Part shown: piece by piece, positions 17,943 to 24,820 of the stretch
How the letters are laid out: every line of letters begins with the position of its first letter
How positions within the stretch are numbered: position 1 is the first letter of the stretch
From: Arthrobacter sp. ISL-65
Lineage (GTDB): Bacteria; Actinomycetota; Actinomycetes; Actinomycetales; Micrococcaceae
Reading direction: 5' to 3'
Length of the DNA: 64,000 nt
NCBI RefSeq assembly: GCF_018613795.1
Contig: NZ_JAGGPN010000034.1
Location: 62,001-126,000 of the forward strand
Notes under the pieces: generated by a model
The model's input: the letters and a program-made list of their open reading frames with translations, nothing else
Databases searched by the model: none
Told to the model about the DNA's origin: nothing
Translations under genes and position numbers: made by a program

Positions 17943-18003
17943 ATGCAAATGCATGTTTATACTGGATGCAGCAGTTAGTTGAGACTTCAACGAAAGCTTC
18001 AAC
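17943..18003 (+). promoter_or_regulatory. Promoter region with inverted repeats ahead of the YceI gene
   Basis: AT-rich stretch, unusual for this genome. ATGCA-AA-TGCAT (17943-17954) and GTTGA-GACT-TCAAC (17978-17991) are perfect inverted repeats, with a further TTCAAC at 17998-18003. TATACT at 17958-17963 is a plausible -10 box. The TTGA/TCAA dyad looks like MarR-type operators, often found at yceI genes; the regulator is not in this window. Confidence 0.45.
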
Positions 18004-18041
18004 GATCACCGGATTGACCTACTGATACAAGGAGAACCACC

Positions 18042-18590
18042 ATGGCACTTTCCACCGAACTCGCCCGCGGCACCTGGACCCTCGACAACTCCCACAGCGA
18101 AATCGCATTCACCGTCCGCCACGCCGGCATCAGCAAGGTCCGCGGCCAGTTCAAGGACGCCACCGCAACCCTGGACCTCGCCGACGACGTGACGGCCACC
18201 AAGGTCCAGGCCACCATCCAGACGGCCAGCTTCGACTCCGGCGACGCCAACCGCGACGGCCACGTCCGCGGCGAAGACTTTTTCGACGTCGAAAAGTTCC
18301 CCGAGATCTCCTTCGTCTCCAACGGCCTCGTGGCCAACGGCGACAGCTACGAACTCCAGGGCGACCTGACCATCAAGGGCGTCACCCGCCCCGTCTCGCT
18401 CGAGACCGAGTTCAACGGCGTTGCAGTTGACCCCTTCGGCAACACCCGCGCCGGTGTTTCCGCCGAGACAACCATCAGCCGCAAGGACTTCGGCCTGACC
18501 TGGAACGCCGTGCTGGAAGCCGGCGGCGTCCTGGTCAGCGACAAGGTTGCCATCAACCTTGAACTGGCCTTCATCGCACCTGCAGCCTAG
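18042..18590 (+). CDS. YceI family lipid-binding-like protein
   Basis: 182 residues, no signal peptide, so probably cytoplasmic in this form. It has the YceI lipocalin-like beta-barrel signatures: WTLDNSHSEIAFTVRHAGISKVRGQF, FDSGDANRDGHVRGEDFFDVEKFP and GVTRPVSLETEF. YceI proteins bind polyisoprenoids or amides in known structures; the ligand here is unknown. AAGGAGA precedes ATG 18042. A strong hairpin follows the stop. Confidence 0.9.
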   Translation: MALSTELARGTWTLDNSHSEIAFTVRHAGISKVRGQFKDATATLDLADDVTATKVQATIQTASFDSGDANRDGHVRGEDFFDVEKFPEISFVSNGLVANGDSYELQGDLTIKGVTRPVSLETEFNGVAVDPFGNTRAGVSAETTISRKDFGLTWNAVLEAGGVLVSDKVAINLELAFIAPAA

Positions 18591-18628
18591 GTTTCAGGCA
18601 GGCCCGCAGCCACGATTACTGGCAGCGA

Positions 18629-18665
18629 AACGCCCCGTCCGCGGACTCTCCGCAGACGGGGCGTT
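18629..18665 (+). terminator. Hairpin terminator after the YceI gene
   Basis: AACGCCCCGTCCGCGGA (18629-18645) pairs with TCCGCAGACGGGGCGTT (18649-18665) with one mismatch. The following T tract is poor, so it may work as a hairpin-only terminator. Confidence 0.6.
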
Positions 18666-18717
18666 CGGCGTTCCGGCCTTCTGGAATTGGCACAATCCCG
18701 GGCATAAAGTGAAAGCC

Positions 18718-19368
18718 ATGAGCACCCCCAGCGATGAACCGGAGCCCCAAGAGCCCGGGGCAGTGCCGCCGTCCGGCAGCGAACGTCCGACGCCGGGTCA
18801 GCCGACGCCGGGGCAGCCGACGCCGGGGCAGCAGCCGCCCGGACAGCAGTCCCCGGGGCAGCAGCCGCCCGCCGGTGGGGGCCGGTTCGCTTTCGAGATG
18901 CCGGCAGACCGGCCACGGAACTTCGGCGAGGCTCTGCCAGCCGGCGGCTTCTCCGGCCTCTTCGACGCGACGGGGCTTCCCACAGAGCTCAAGGTGTCCT
19001 ACTGGATCTGGGTGATCGGCGGCCTGCTGGGGCTGCTGGGCGGTGTGATCGGCATCTTTGGGGTGCTCGTGCTGTTCGCGATCATCCCCGCCGTGGCCAT
19101 CCTGGTGCTGCTGCTCGTCCTTGTGGCCCTGGCACTGGCCGCGGCACAAATTGTCCTGGCCATGAAGCTGAAGGAGGGCAAGGAGTGGGCGCGGCTGGCC
19201 CTCACCATCGTGGCCGTGGCTTCGCTGCTGCTGGCCATCATCAGCTCGAGTTTCCCGGCGGGCCAGGACGGGAACTGGCTGGGCTTCCTGGTCAGTCTCG
19301 TGGCCACGGTGCTGATGTGGGTACCCAACTCGCAGAAATGGTTCGACGTGGCACGGGGCGGCCCCTGA
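18718..19368 (+). CDS. Pro/Gly/Gln-rich membrane protein
   Basis: 216 residues. The N-terminal 60 residues are disordered with tandem PTPGQ/PPGQQ repeats, then a short conserved segment (NFGEALPAGGFSGLFDATG), then four hydrophobic helices separated by short loops, including a KEGKEWARLALT turn like that in the neighbouring protein at 19574. The shared RKGKNWARI/KEGKEWARL motif suggests the two are related tetraspan proteins (DUF4064-like); function unknown. TAAAGT lies 7 nt before ATG 18718 (leaderless). Confidence 0.7.
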   Translation: MSTPSDEPEPQEPGAVPPSGSERPTPGQPTPGQPTPGQQPPGQQSPGQQPPAGGGRFAFEMPADRPRNFGEALPAGGFSGLFDATGLPTELKVSYWIWVIGGLLGLLGGVIGIFGVLVLFAIIPAVAILVLLLVLVALALAAAQIVLAMKLKEGKEWARLALTIVAVASLLLAIISSSFPAGQDGNWLGFLVSLVATVLMWVPNSQKWFDVARGGP

Positions 19369-19573
19369 TCGGATACCCGGCAACGCCGCCAATTTTCAAA
19401 GCGGAGAATCCACTGCCGGCAGCGTTTCCGCAGGTTGGCCCGCCTTTGGAATACCTCTCCGGAATGATCCACCGCGCACCCGCTGAGGGGTACGGTGGGA
19501 AGTGAACCATGCTGGGGAGGGCAGGCGTCTGAACCGGTAGCCGATTCAGACGTCACTACGCAAAGGACCGCTC

Positions 19574-20488
19574 ATGAGCAATCCTCCAGTCCCGCACTCC
19601 AATGACCCCGGCTCCAACGAGCCCGACGACGGTTCCCAGCCAGGCAACGGGCAGCCCCGCTACGGTCAGGACGCGCCCCAGTACGGACAGAACACTCCCC
19701 AGTTCGGGCAGGGCACCCCGCAGTACGGCCAGAACGCACCGCAGTACGGCCAGAACGCACCGCAGTACGGACAGGGCGGACAGGACGGGCAGGGCGGACA
19801 AGGCGCTCCCCAGTACGGACAGAATGCTCCACAATACGGCCAGAACTCGCCACAGTACGGACAGGGCGGCGGACAAGGCGCTCCCCAATACGGACAGCCC
19901 CAGTATGGCCAGAACTCGCCGCAGTATGGACAGTCGCAGTCCGGTCAGTCCCCCTACGGCCAGAGCCCTTATGGCCAGTCCCCCTACGGGCAGTACCCGT
20001 CGGAACAGGCCCAGGCAGCCACCGGAGCCGGCGTCCCGAAGCTCGTGAATTATTCCTTCTGGATGATCATCGCTGCGGGCGTCCTGTCGATCCTGTCCAT
20101 CCTGATCACAATTCCCACCCTGGATGACCCGGCCATGCGGAGCACGTTCGAAGAGCAGCTGCGCGGCAGCGGCCAGAACATCGCGTTCGAGGACGTCAAG
20201 GGCTTCATCATCGGAACCATGGTGGTCTTTGCCCTGATCGGCGCCGGCCTCTATGCACTGGTGGCGTTCAACGTCCGGAAGGGCAAGAACTGGGCACGCA
20301 TCCTGGGCACCGTCTTTGCGGCACTCTCTGTGTTCAGCCTTTTCCCGCTGGGCCTGAACACCCTGGTGGGCCTCCTCGGCATCGCCGCGATCGTGATGCT
20401 GTACCTGCCGGGAGCGGCACCGTACTTCCAGAAGCCACAGCCGTTCGCCAACCCCTACTCGCAGCCGGGCGGCCCCTACGGCCGCTAG
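19574..20488 (+). CDS. PQYGQ-repeat tetraspan membrane protein
   Basis: 304 residues. Residues about 30-145 consist of more than a dozen PQYGQ(N/G) or SPYGQ repeats, a low-complexity Tyr/Gln/Pro/Gly tail; the C-terminal half has four membrane helices with the RKGKNWARILG turn shared with the previous gene. Similar repeat-tailed membrane proteins are common in actinobacteria; the repeat region may mediate protein clustering at the membrane (inference). AAAGGA precedes ATG 19574, and an inverted repeat (CGTCTGAA at 19526-19533 with TTCAGACG at 19545-19552) lies in the leader. Confidence 0.75.
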   Translation: MSNPPVPHSNDPGSNEPDDGSQPGNGQPRYGQDAPQYGQNTPQFGQGTPQYGQNAPQYGQNAPQYGQGGQDGQGGQGAPQYGQNAPQYGQNSPQYGQGGGQGAPQYGQPQYGQNSPQYGQSQSGQSPYGQSPYGQSPYGQYPSEQAQAATGAGVPKLVNYSFWMIIAAGVLSILSILITIPTLDDPAMRSTFEEQLRGSGQNIAFEDVKGFIIGTMVVFALIGAGLYALVAFNVRKGKNWARILGTVFAALSVFSLFPLGLNTLVGLLGIAAIVMLYLPGAAPYFQKPQPFANPYSQPGGPYGR

Positions 20489-20573
20489 GCACAGCGCAGG
20501 CTGTTAGCTACGGGCAAGCCGCTAGGCACCCGGAAAGCAACAAGCCTTCCCGCCAACGGGCGCGGATTCCTGA

Positions 20574-20594
20574 AAGCCGGAGTTACTCCGGCTT
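20574..20594. terminator. Hairpin spanning the rex stop codon
   Basis: AAGCCGGAG (20574-20582) and CTCCGGCTT (20586-20594) form a perfect 9-bp stem whose 3-nt loop is the stop codon of rex. It lies between two convergent genes and probably ends transcription of rex; T tracts are short. Confidence 0.5.
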
Positions 20595-21320
20595 GCCGGG
20601 CGTCTGCGCCCGTTGCGCGTGGTAGGCCAGGATCTGCAGCTCGGTGGCCATGTCCACCTTCCTCAGCGTCACGTCCTCGGGCACCTGGAGCATCACGGGC
20701 GCAAAACTGAGGATGCTGCGCACGCCGGCGCCCACCACCCGGTCACAGATGCTCTGGGCCACTACGGCAGGCAGCGCCAGCACCACCATGTTGGTGCCGG
20801 TCCGCTCCAGGACGGTTTCCAGGTCCGCAACGTCGCTGACCCGCAGCCAGCCCACCTCGTTGCCCACCACCATCTGGTCGGCGTCGAAGATGGCAACCAC
20901 GTCAAAGCCCCTGGATTCGAAGCCGCCGTAGCGGGCCAGTGCCTTGCCCAGGTTGCCGGCGCCGACAATCGCGACTTTCCAGTCATGCGTCAGGCCCAGT
21001 GCGGCGGCGATGTGGCGGCTCAGGTACTGCACCTCATAGCCCACGCCGCGGGTGCCATAGGAGCCCACGTGGGACAGATCCTTGCGGAGGGTTGAGGAGC
21101 TGACCCCGGAAAGCTCAGCCAGTGACTCGGAGGAGACGCGCTCGGTGCCTTCGGCCAGCAAGGAGTTAAGCGCACGCAGGTAGATCGTCAGCCGGGCCAC
21201 GGCTGCCGGCGGAATCTGCTTTCCGGCAGCACCGGTGGGCCCGGTTGGCCCGGGCACGGCCTGGGGTGGTAGATCGAGCGAAGTCACTATCTGCTCCGTT
21301 GCGTCGCGTTGTGAGTCCAC
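20583..21320 (-). CDS. rex: Redox-sensing transcriptional repressor Rex
   Basis: 245 residues. N-terminal winged helix (AVARLTIYLRALNSLL, then LAELSGVSSSTLRKDLSHVGSYGTRGVGY, the Rex recognition region) and a C-terminal NAD(H)-binding Rossmann domain beginning VAIVGAGNLGKALARY. Rex senses the NADH/NAD+ ratio and represses respiratory and fermentative genes. The N-terminus has an extra Pro/Gly-rich 35 residues. A canonical Rex operator (TTGTGAA-N4-TTCACAA) was not found near the gene. It lies 53 nt downstream of a glutaredoxin-like gene. Confidence 0.93.
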   Translation of the reverse strand: MDSQRDATEQIVTSLDLPPQAVPGPTGPTGAAGKQIPPAAVARLTIYLRALNSLLAEGTERVSSESLAELSGVSSSTLRKDLSHVGSYGTRGVGYEVQYLSRHIAAALGLTHDWKVAIVGAGNLGKALARYGGFESRGFDVVAIFDADQMVVGNEVGWLRVSDVADLETVLERTGTNMVVLALPAVVAQSICDRVVGAGVRSILSFAPVMLQVPEDVTLRKVDMATELQILAYHAQRAQTPGKPE

Positions 21321-21373
21321 TCTAAATCCCCATCAGTTATGTCAACAAAGCCGACGCCATTGTTCGAAATCAG

Positions 21374-21631
21374 CTAATCCCCTGCGATGGCATGGCGCAA
21401 GACACGCTCCAGGCGCGCCTCGTCGATCTTCCAGAAGTCGCGCTGGATCCCGTCCACCAGCACCACCGGAATCTCCTCGGCGTAGCGGTCGCGCAGTTCG
21501 TCGTCTGAGTCCAGCTGCCGCTCCGACCATGAAAGTCCCAGCCCGGCAGTCACCCGGCCGACGGCGTCGCGTGCCGCGGCGCACAGGTGGCAGTCAGCTT
21601 TGGTGAGGAGAACGACGTCGGGGTTTGCCAT
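21374..21631 (-). CDS. Glutaredoxin-like (DUF836) protein
   Basis: 85 residues with a thioredoxin fold: the redox motif CHLC (Cys14, Cys17) follows the first strand (VVLLTKADCHLC), and EIPVVLVDG contains the cis-proline. It fits the small DUF836 glutaredoxins often encoded beside rex. Its likely role is thiol-disulfide exchange in the cytoplasm; the partner is unknown. It is divergent from the HAD gene, 83 nt apart. Confidence 0.85.
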   Translation of the reverse strand: MANPDVVLLTKADCHLCAAARDAVGRVTAGLGLSWSERQLDSDDELRDRYAEEIPVVLVDGIQRDFWKIDEARLERVLRHAIAGD

Positions 21632-21714
21632 GCTTCAACCGTATCGCCGTTCCCGGCGGTGAGCGACGCGGCGGCCGTCAGGTGCGGGGTACTGCATTGA
21701 CTAGACTCAGTGGC

Positions 21715-22533
21715 ATGCCCGAGGAGAAGTACGTCGCTGTGGCCCACCGTCCGGTTGCGAAGCAGCAACACGGCGAGGCAGCCTTCTTCGACGTCGACAA
21801 CACCCTCATGCGCGGCGCCAGCCTGTTCCACGTGGCCAGGAAAATGCACCAGCGCGGAGCCTTCACAATTGCGCAGGCAGCGGGTATGGCGTGGAAGCAG
21901 CTCAAGTTCGTGCTCCGGGGCGAGAACCTCAATGACGTCCACGCGGTGCGGGATTCCGCGCTGAGGCTTGCCGCCGGCATCACGGAGGAGGACATCAGGG
22001 CGCTGGGCGAGGAAGTCTACGACGAGATGATCGCCTCCCGGATCTGGCCCGGCGCGAAGGCCCTGGCCGAGCAGCACCTGCGGGTGGGCCGGAAGGTGTG
22101 GCTCGTCACCGCGACGCCGATCGAGGTGGCCACGGTGATTTCTACCCGGCTGGGGCTCACCGGCGCCCTCGGGACAGTGGGCGAGACCAAGGACGGCTTC
22201 TACACCGGCAGGCTCGTCGGGGACATCCTGCACGGTGCAGCCAAGGCCGTGGCGGTCCAGGGCATCGCGGACTACCACGGACTGGACCTGAAGCGCTGCT
22301 GGGCGTACAGCGACTCCTACAACGACATCCCGCTGCTGACGATGGTGGGCCACCCCGTGGCGATCAACCCGGACGCCCGCCTGCGCAAGCACGCCCGCGA
22401 ACACAACTGGCCGGTCTACGACTTCCGCGCCGGCCGCCGGGCCGCCACCCTGGGCCTCAAAGCAGCCACAGCAGGCGGAGCAGTCTACGGCCTCTGGCGG
22501 GGCTACACGCGCTTCCGCGGCCCCCGCGCCTGA
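21715..22533 (+). CDS. HAD-IB family phosphatase (SerB/PSP-like)
   Basis: 272 residues. HAD motifs: FFDVDNTLMRG (motif I, DxDxT with the nucleophile Asp), VTATP (motif II), the motif III lysine in HGAAKAVAV and SDSYNDIPLL (motif IV). The helical cap and length match HAD-IB enzymes, which include phosphoserine phosphatase and lysophospholipid-linked phosphatases; the substrate is unknown. ATG 21715 has TAGACT 7 nt upstream (leaderless). Confidence 0.85.
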   Translation: MPEEKYVAVAHRPVAKQQHGEAAFFDVDNTLMRGASLFHVARKMHQRGAFTIAQAAGMAWKQLKFVLRGENLNDVHAVRDSALRLAAGITEEDIRALGEEVYDEMIASRIWPGAKALAEQHLRVGRKVWLVTATPIEVATVISTRLGLTGALGTVGETKDGFYTGRLVGDILHGAAKAVAVQGIADYHGLDLKRCWAYSDSYNDIPLLTMVGHPVAINPDARLRKHAREHNWPVYDFRAGRRAATLGLKAATAGGAVYGLWRGYTRFRGPRA

Positions 22534-22651
22534 CGCTGCTTTCCCCCTCGACGCGCAGATTCCCCCACAACACGGGAATTCCCCGTGCGCCAGACGTTTT
22601 GCGCGTCGCGGGCGGCTGGCGCGTCGCAGGCGGCTTGCGCGTCGCTGGACG

Positions 22652-22684
22652 CAAAAATGCCCGCACCCTCGAAAGGGAGCGGGC
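22652..22684 (-). terminator. Intrinsic terminator of the bS22 gene
   Basis: Read on the minus strand, GCCCGCTCCCT pairs with AGGGTGCGGGC, followed by ATTTTTG. It lies 20 nt after the stop of the small ribosomal gene. Confidence 0.85.
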
Positions 22685-22704
22685 ATTGACGCGTAGAGCT
22701 AGCT

Positions 22705-22803
22705 CTACTTCTTATTGCGGCGCTGGTGGCGGGTCTTACGAAGCAACTTGCGGTGCTTCTTCTTGGCCATACGCTTGCGACGCTTCTTAATAACTGAACC
22801 CAC
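22705..22803 (-). CDS. Small ribosomal protein bS22 (AURKAIKK type), 32 residues
   Basis: A 32-codon gene on the minus strand starting at GTG 22803: MGSVIKKRRKRMAKKKHRKL and continuing with a further 12 basic residues. It is extremely Lys/Arg-rich and nearly invariant across actinobacteria; it was long called an AURKAIKK domain protein and is now known as a 30S component in mycobacteria. AAGGAA is well placed before the GTG, and a strong terminator follows. The 222 nt upstream to the BldC-like gene hold its promoter but no other gene. Confidence 0.93.
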   Translation of the reverse strand: MGSVIKKRRKRMAKKKHRKLLRKTRHQRRNKK

Positions 22804-23025
22804 GAAAGTTCCTTACAAACTAGATGCAGTACCTGTCTGATGGAGAAGGTCCGTGGACTAAGCAACAGACTGAACAACTGACAGATTCTTACAATGACGT
22901 AAAACGTTCCTTAACAGCGTACCGCTTATCCGGAGCACCCCCTGACCAGCACAGCTCCTGTGGCGTGCAGCGGCCCCCAAGGCGGCTGCAGCAACCACGG
23001 GATCGGTGCGGTCAGTCGGGTCCGG

Positions 23026-23238
23026 TTAGGCGGTGCCGGTATGACCGTCCACGACAGCACCCTTGAGGTACTGTTCGACGGCGGTCTCCGGGACGCGGTA
23101 GGAGCGGCCGAACCTGACGGCAGGCATCTCCCCCGAATGGACAAGGCGGTACACGGTCATTTTGGAGACACGCATTACCTCAGCCACCTCGGCCACGGTC
23201 AAGAACTTGGCGTTCGAGAAGTTCGACTCTGCGGACAT
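23026..23238 (-). CDS. BldC-like MerR-type helix-turn-helix protein
   Basis: 70 residues, almost entirely one winged helix: FLTVAEVAEVMRVSKMTVYRLVHSGEMPAVRFGRSYRVP is split as recognition helix and wing. It is typical of the BldC/AlpA excisionase-like small regulators. In Streptomyces, BldC binds DNA as head-to-tail oligomers and controls development; here the role is unknown. AAAGGA precedes ATG 23238. The gene order (bS22, BldC-like, aroG) is on one strand. Confidence 0.85.
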   Translation of the reverse strand: MSAESNFSNAKFLTVAEVAEVMRVSKMTVYRLVHSGEMPAVRFGRSYRVPETAVEQYLKGAVVDGHTGTA

Positions 23239-23336
23239 TACCCATATTCCTTTGCTCTCAGCAACGACGCCGGTCTATCTGCGGTGTGCGCCGATGCTGA
23301 GCCATCGAACAACCGTGTGCTAGTTACTCTAGATGC

Positions 23337-24485
23337 TCACGTGGCCATTGTGAAAGCGCGACGCTTCCGGGACGATGCGGCCAGTTGTTCGAGGACGGAG
23401 GCCGTCACATCCCACTCCATGCAGGCGTCCGTGACGCTCTGGCCGTAGGCCAGGTCCGAGCGTCCCGCGGCGTGTTCGGCCACGTCGAGGTTCTGCGCGC
23501 CGCCCACGAGGAAGCTCTCCAGCATGACGCCGGCGATCGCTGCTGCGGCCGTTCCCGCGTCCTCGAGCTGGGCGCCGATCTCGAGCGCCACCTCGGCCTG
23601 GCGGTGGTGGCTCTTGCCGCTGTTGGCGTGGCTGGCGTCCACGATCAGCCGCGGGTTGAGGTTCTTGGCGGCGAGCTTGGCCGAGGCCGCTTCGACGTCG
23701 GCGGCGGAGTAGTTGGGGCCCTTCCGGCCGCCGCGGAGGATCACGTGGGTGTCGGGGTTGCCGGAGGTGGACACCAGCGCGGCCCGGCCGTCGCCGTCGA
23801 TCCCGAGGAAGGCCTGGGCTGCGGCGGCAGCGCCGCAGGCGTCGACCGCAACCTGGAGGTCGCCGTCGGTCCCGTTCTTGAAGCCGATGGGCATGGAGAG
23901 GCCGGAGGCGAGCTGCCGGTGGATCTGGCTTTCCGTGGTCCGCGCGCCGATGGCGCCCCAGGAAATGAGGTCGGCCATGTACTGCGGGCTGATGGGCTCG
24001 AGGAACTCGGTGGCGGTGGGGAGCCCCAGGGCGGTGACCTGCTGCAGGAAGCTACGGGCCGAGCGCAGGCCGCCGGCGATGTCGTGGCTGCCGTCCAGGT
24101 GCGGATCGTTGATGAGGCCCTTCCAGCCGACCGTGGTGCGGGGCTTTTCGAAGTAGGCGCGCAGGACGATGAGCAGGTCTTCCTTGTGCTTCTCGGCCTG
24201 GCTGACCAGCCGGCGGGCGTATTCCAGGCCGGCCTTGGGGTCGTGGATGGAGCACGGACCGACGATCACCAGCAGGCGGTCGTCCACACCGTCCATGATG
24301 GCGCGGACTTCGTCGCGGCCGCGTTCGACGACGTCGGCCGCCTTCGCGTCCAGCGGCAGTTCCGCGATCATTTCCTGAGGTGTGGGCAGGGCGGTGATCT
24401 CGCTGACCCTCAGGTTCGACGTGGACTGGCGTTTCGACGTCGACGATGCGGGCGACTGCTGGGGTTCGGTGACTGTTGCGCTCAT
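23337..24485 (-). CDS. aroG: 3-Deoxy-7-phosphoheptulonate (DAHP) synthase, class I
   Basis: 382 residues. First enzyme of the shikimate pathway: phosphoenolpyruvate + erythrose 4-phosphate to DAHP. Conserved class I features: VGPCSIHDP (metal-binding Cys), RAYFEKPRTTVGWKG, SGLSMPIGFKNGT, DASHANSGK and the C-terminal GQSVTDACMEW. AGGA precedes ATG 24485. Upstream lie a leader peptide rich in Trp/Tyr/Phe codons and several hairpins, one of which hides this ribosome site, so expression is probably set by aromatic amino acid supply. Confidence 0.95.
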   Translation of the reverse strand: MSATVTEPQQSPASSTSKRQSTSNLRVSEITALPTPQEMIAELPLDAKAADVVERGRDEVRAIMDGVDDRLLVIVGPCSIHDPKAGLEYARRLVSQAEKHKEDLLIVLRAYFEKPRTTVGWKGLINDPHLDGSHDIAGGLRSARSFLQQVTALGLPTATEFLEPISPQYMADLISWGAIGARTTESQIHRQLASGLSMPIGFKNGTDGDLQVAVDACGAAAAAQAFLGIDGDGRAALVSTSGNPDTHVILRGGRKGPNYSAADVEAASAKLAAKNLNPRLIVDASHANSGKSHHRQAEVALEIGAQLEDAGTAAAAIAGVMLESFLVGGAQNLDVAEHAAGRSDLAYGQSVTDACMEWDVTASVLEQLAASSRKRRAFTMAT

Positions 24486-24489
24486 TTTG

Positions 24490-24630
24490 GGGTCCTGTTC
24501 CGGGTGGGAGCGGGCCCCTGATCAGAACCCGCCGTAGATATGGCGAAGGGCAGAGAATGATCTCTGCCCTGTTGGCTCTGAAGGAAAGTTGGATGCGTGT
24601 CAGTTAGACGCGGGCCCCTCCAGAGCCAAC
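24490..24630 (-). promoter_or_regulatory. Attenuator hairpins in the aroG leader
   Basis: Three inverted repeats follow the leader peptide codons on the minus strand. H1: 24621-24630 with 24571-24580, a perfect 10-bp stem (GTTGGCTCTG). H2: 24562-24570 with 24547-24555, a 9-bp stem (CTCTGCCCT). H3: 24523-24530 with 24490-24497; its distal arm CAGGACCC contains the aroG ribosome site AGGA. CAGAG of H1 can pair with CTCTG of H2, allowing alternative structures. No U tract follows, so control of translation is more likely than transcription termination (inference). Confidence 0.6.
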
Positions 24631-24659
24631 GAAAAATACGCATACCAACGGTTAGTCAT
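24600..24659 (-). CDS. Aromatic-amino-acid leader peptide of aroG
   Basis: A 19-codon frame, MTNRWYAYFSLALEGPASN, begins at ATG 24659 and stops at TGA 24600. An in-frame ATG at 24671, preceded by AGGGTGGG, would add MVVS at the front. Trp, Tyr, Tyr and Phe fall within five codons just before the first hairpin arm, the layout expected of a ribosome-stalling leader. Attenuation of a DAHP synthase gene by such a peptide is known in Corynebacterium glutamicum; this peptide is different in sequence. Confidence 0.7.
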   Translation of the reverse strand: MTNRWYAYFSLALEGPASN

Positions 24660-24742
24660 GGAAACGACCATAAGCCCACCCTGGTGGATCGCCAAATCGG
24701 CTGCGTCACAGTCGGACCACGCGGCACCGCAGACCGGCGGGA

Positions 24743-24806
24743 GCGCGAACGGACACTTGTGGCCCCCAGGAAACGTTTCCCAAGGGCCACAAGTGTACGT
24801 TCGCGC
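24743..24806. repeat. Palindromic intergenic repeat, family B copy 2
   Basis: 64-nt inverted repeat with arms GCGCGAACGGACACTTGTGG and its mirror CCACAAGTGTACGTTCGCGC (one mismatch), tip GGAAACGTTTCC. It lies just after the stop of the MFS gene and may end its transcript. Confidence 0.8.
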
Positions 24807-24820
24807 TGGTCTGGGGCCGT

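Noticed and set aside
19690..20000. CRISPR-like spaced repeats
   Set aside because: The repetition is the PQYGQ coding repeat, in frame and with variable units, with no cas genes nearby.
21320..21373. Autoregulatory Rex operator before rex
   Set aside because: No TTGTGAA-N4-TTCACAA-like dyad is present; TTGTTCGAAATC nearby is too weak.
24769..24780. GGAAACGTTTCC as a LacI-type operator after the MFS gene
   Set aside because: It is the tip of the family B palindrome and lies downstream of the gene, not in a promoter; other family B copies lack it.
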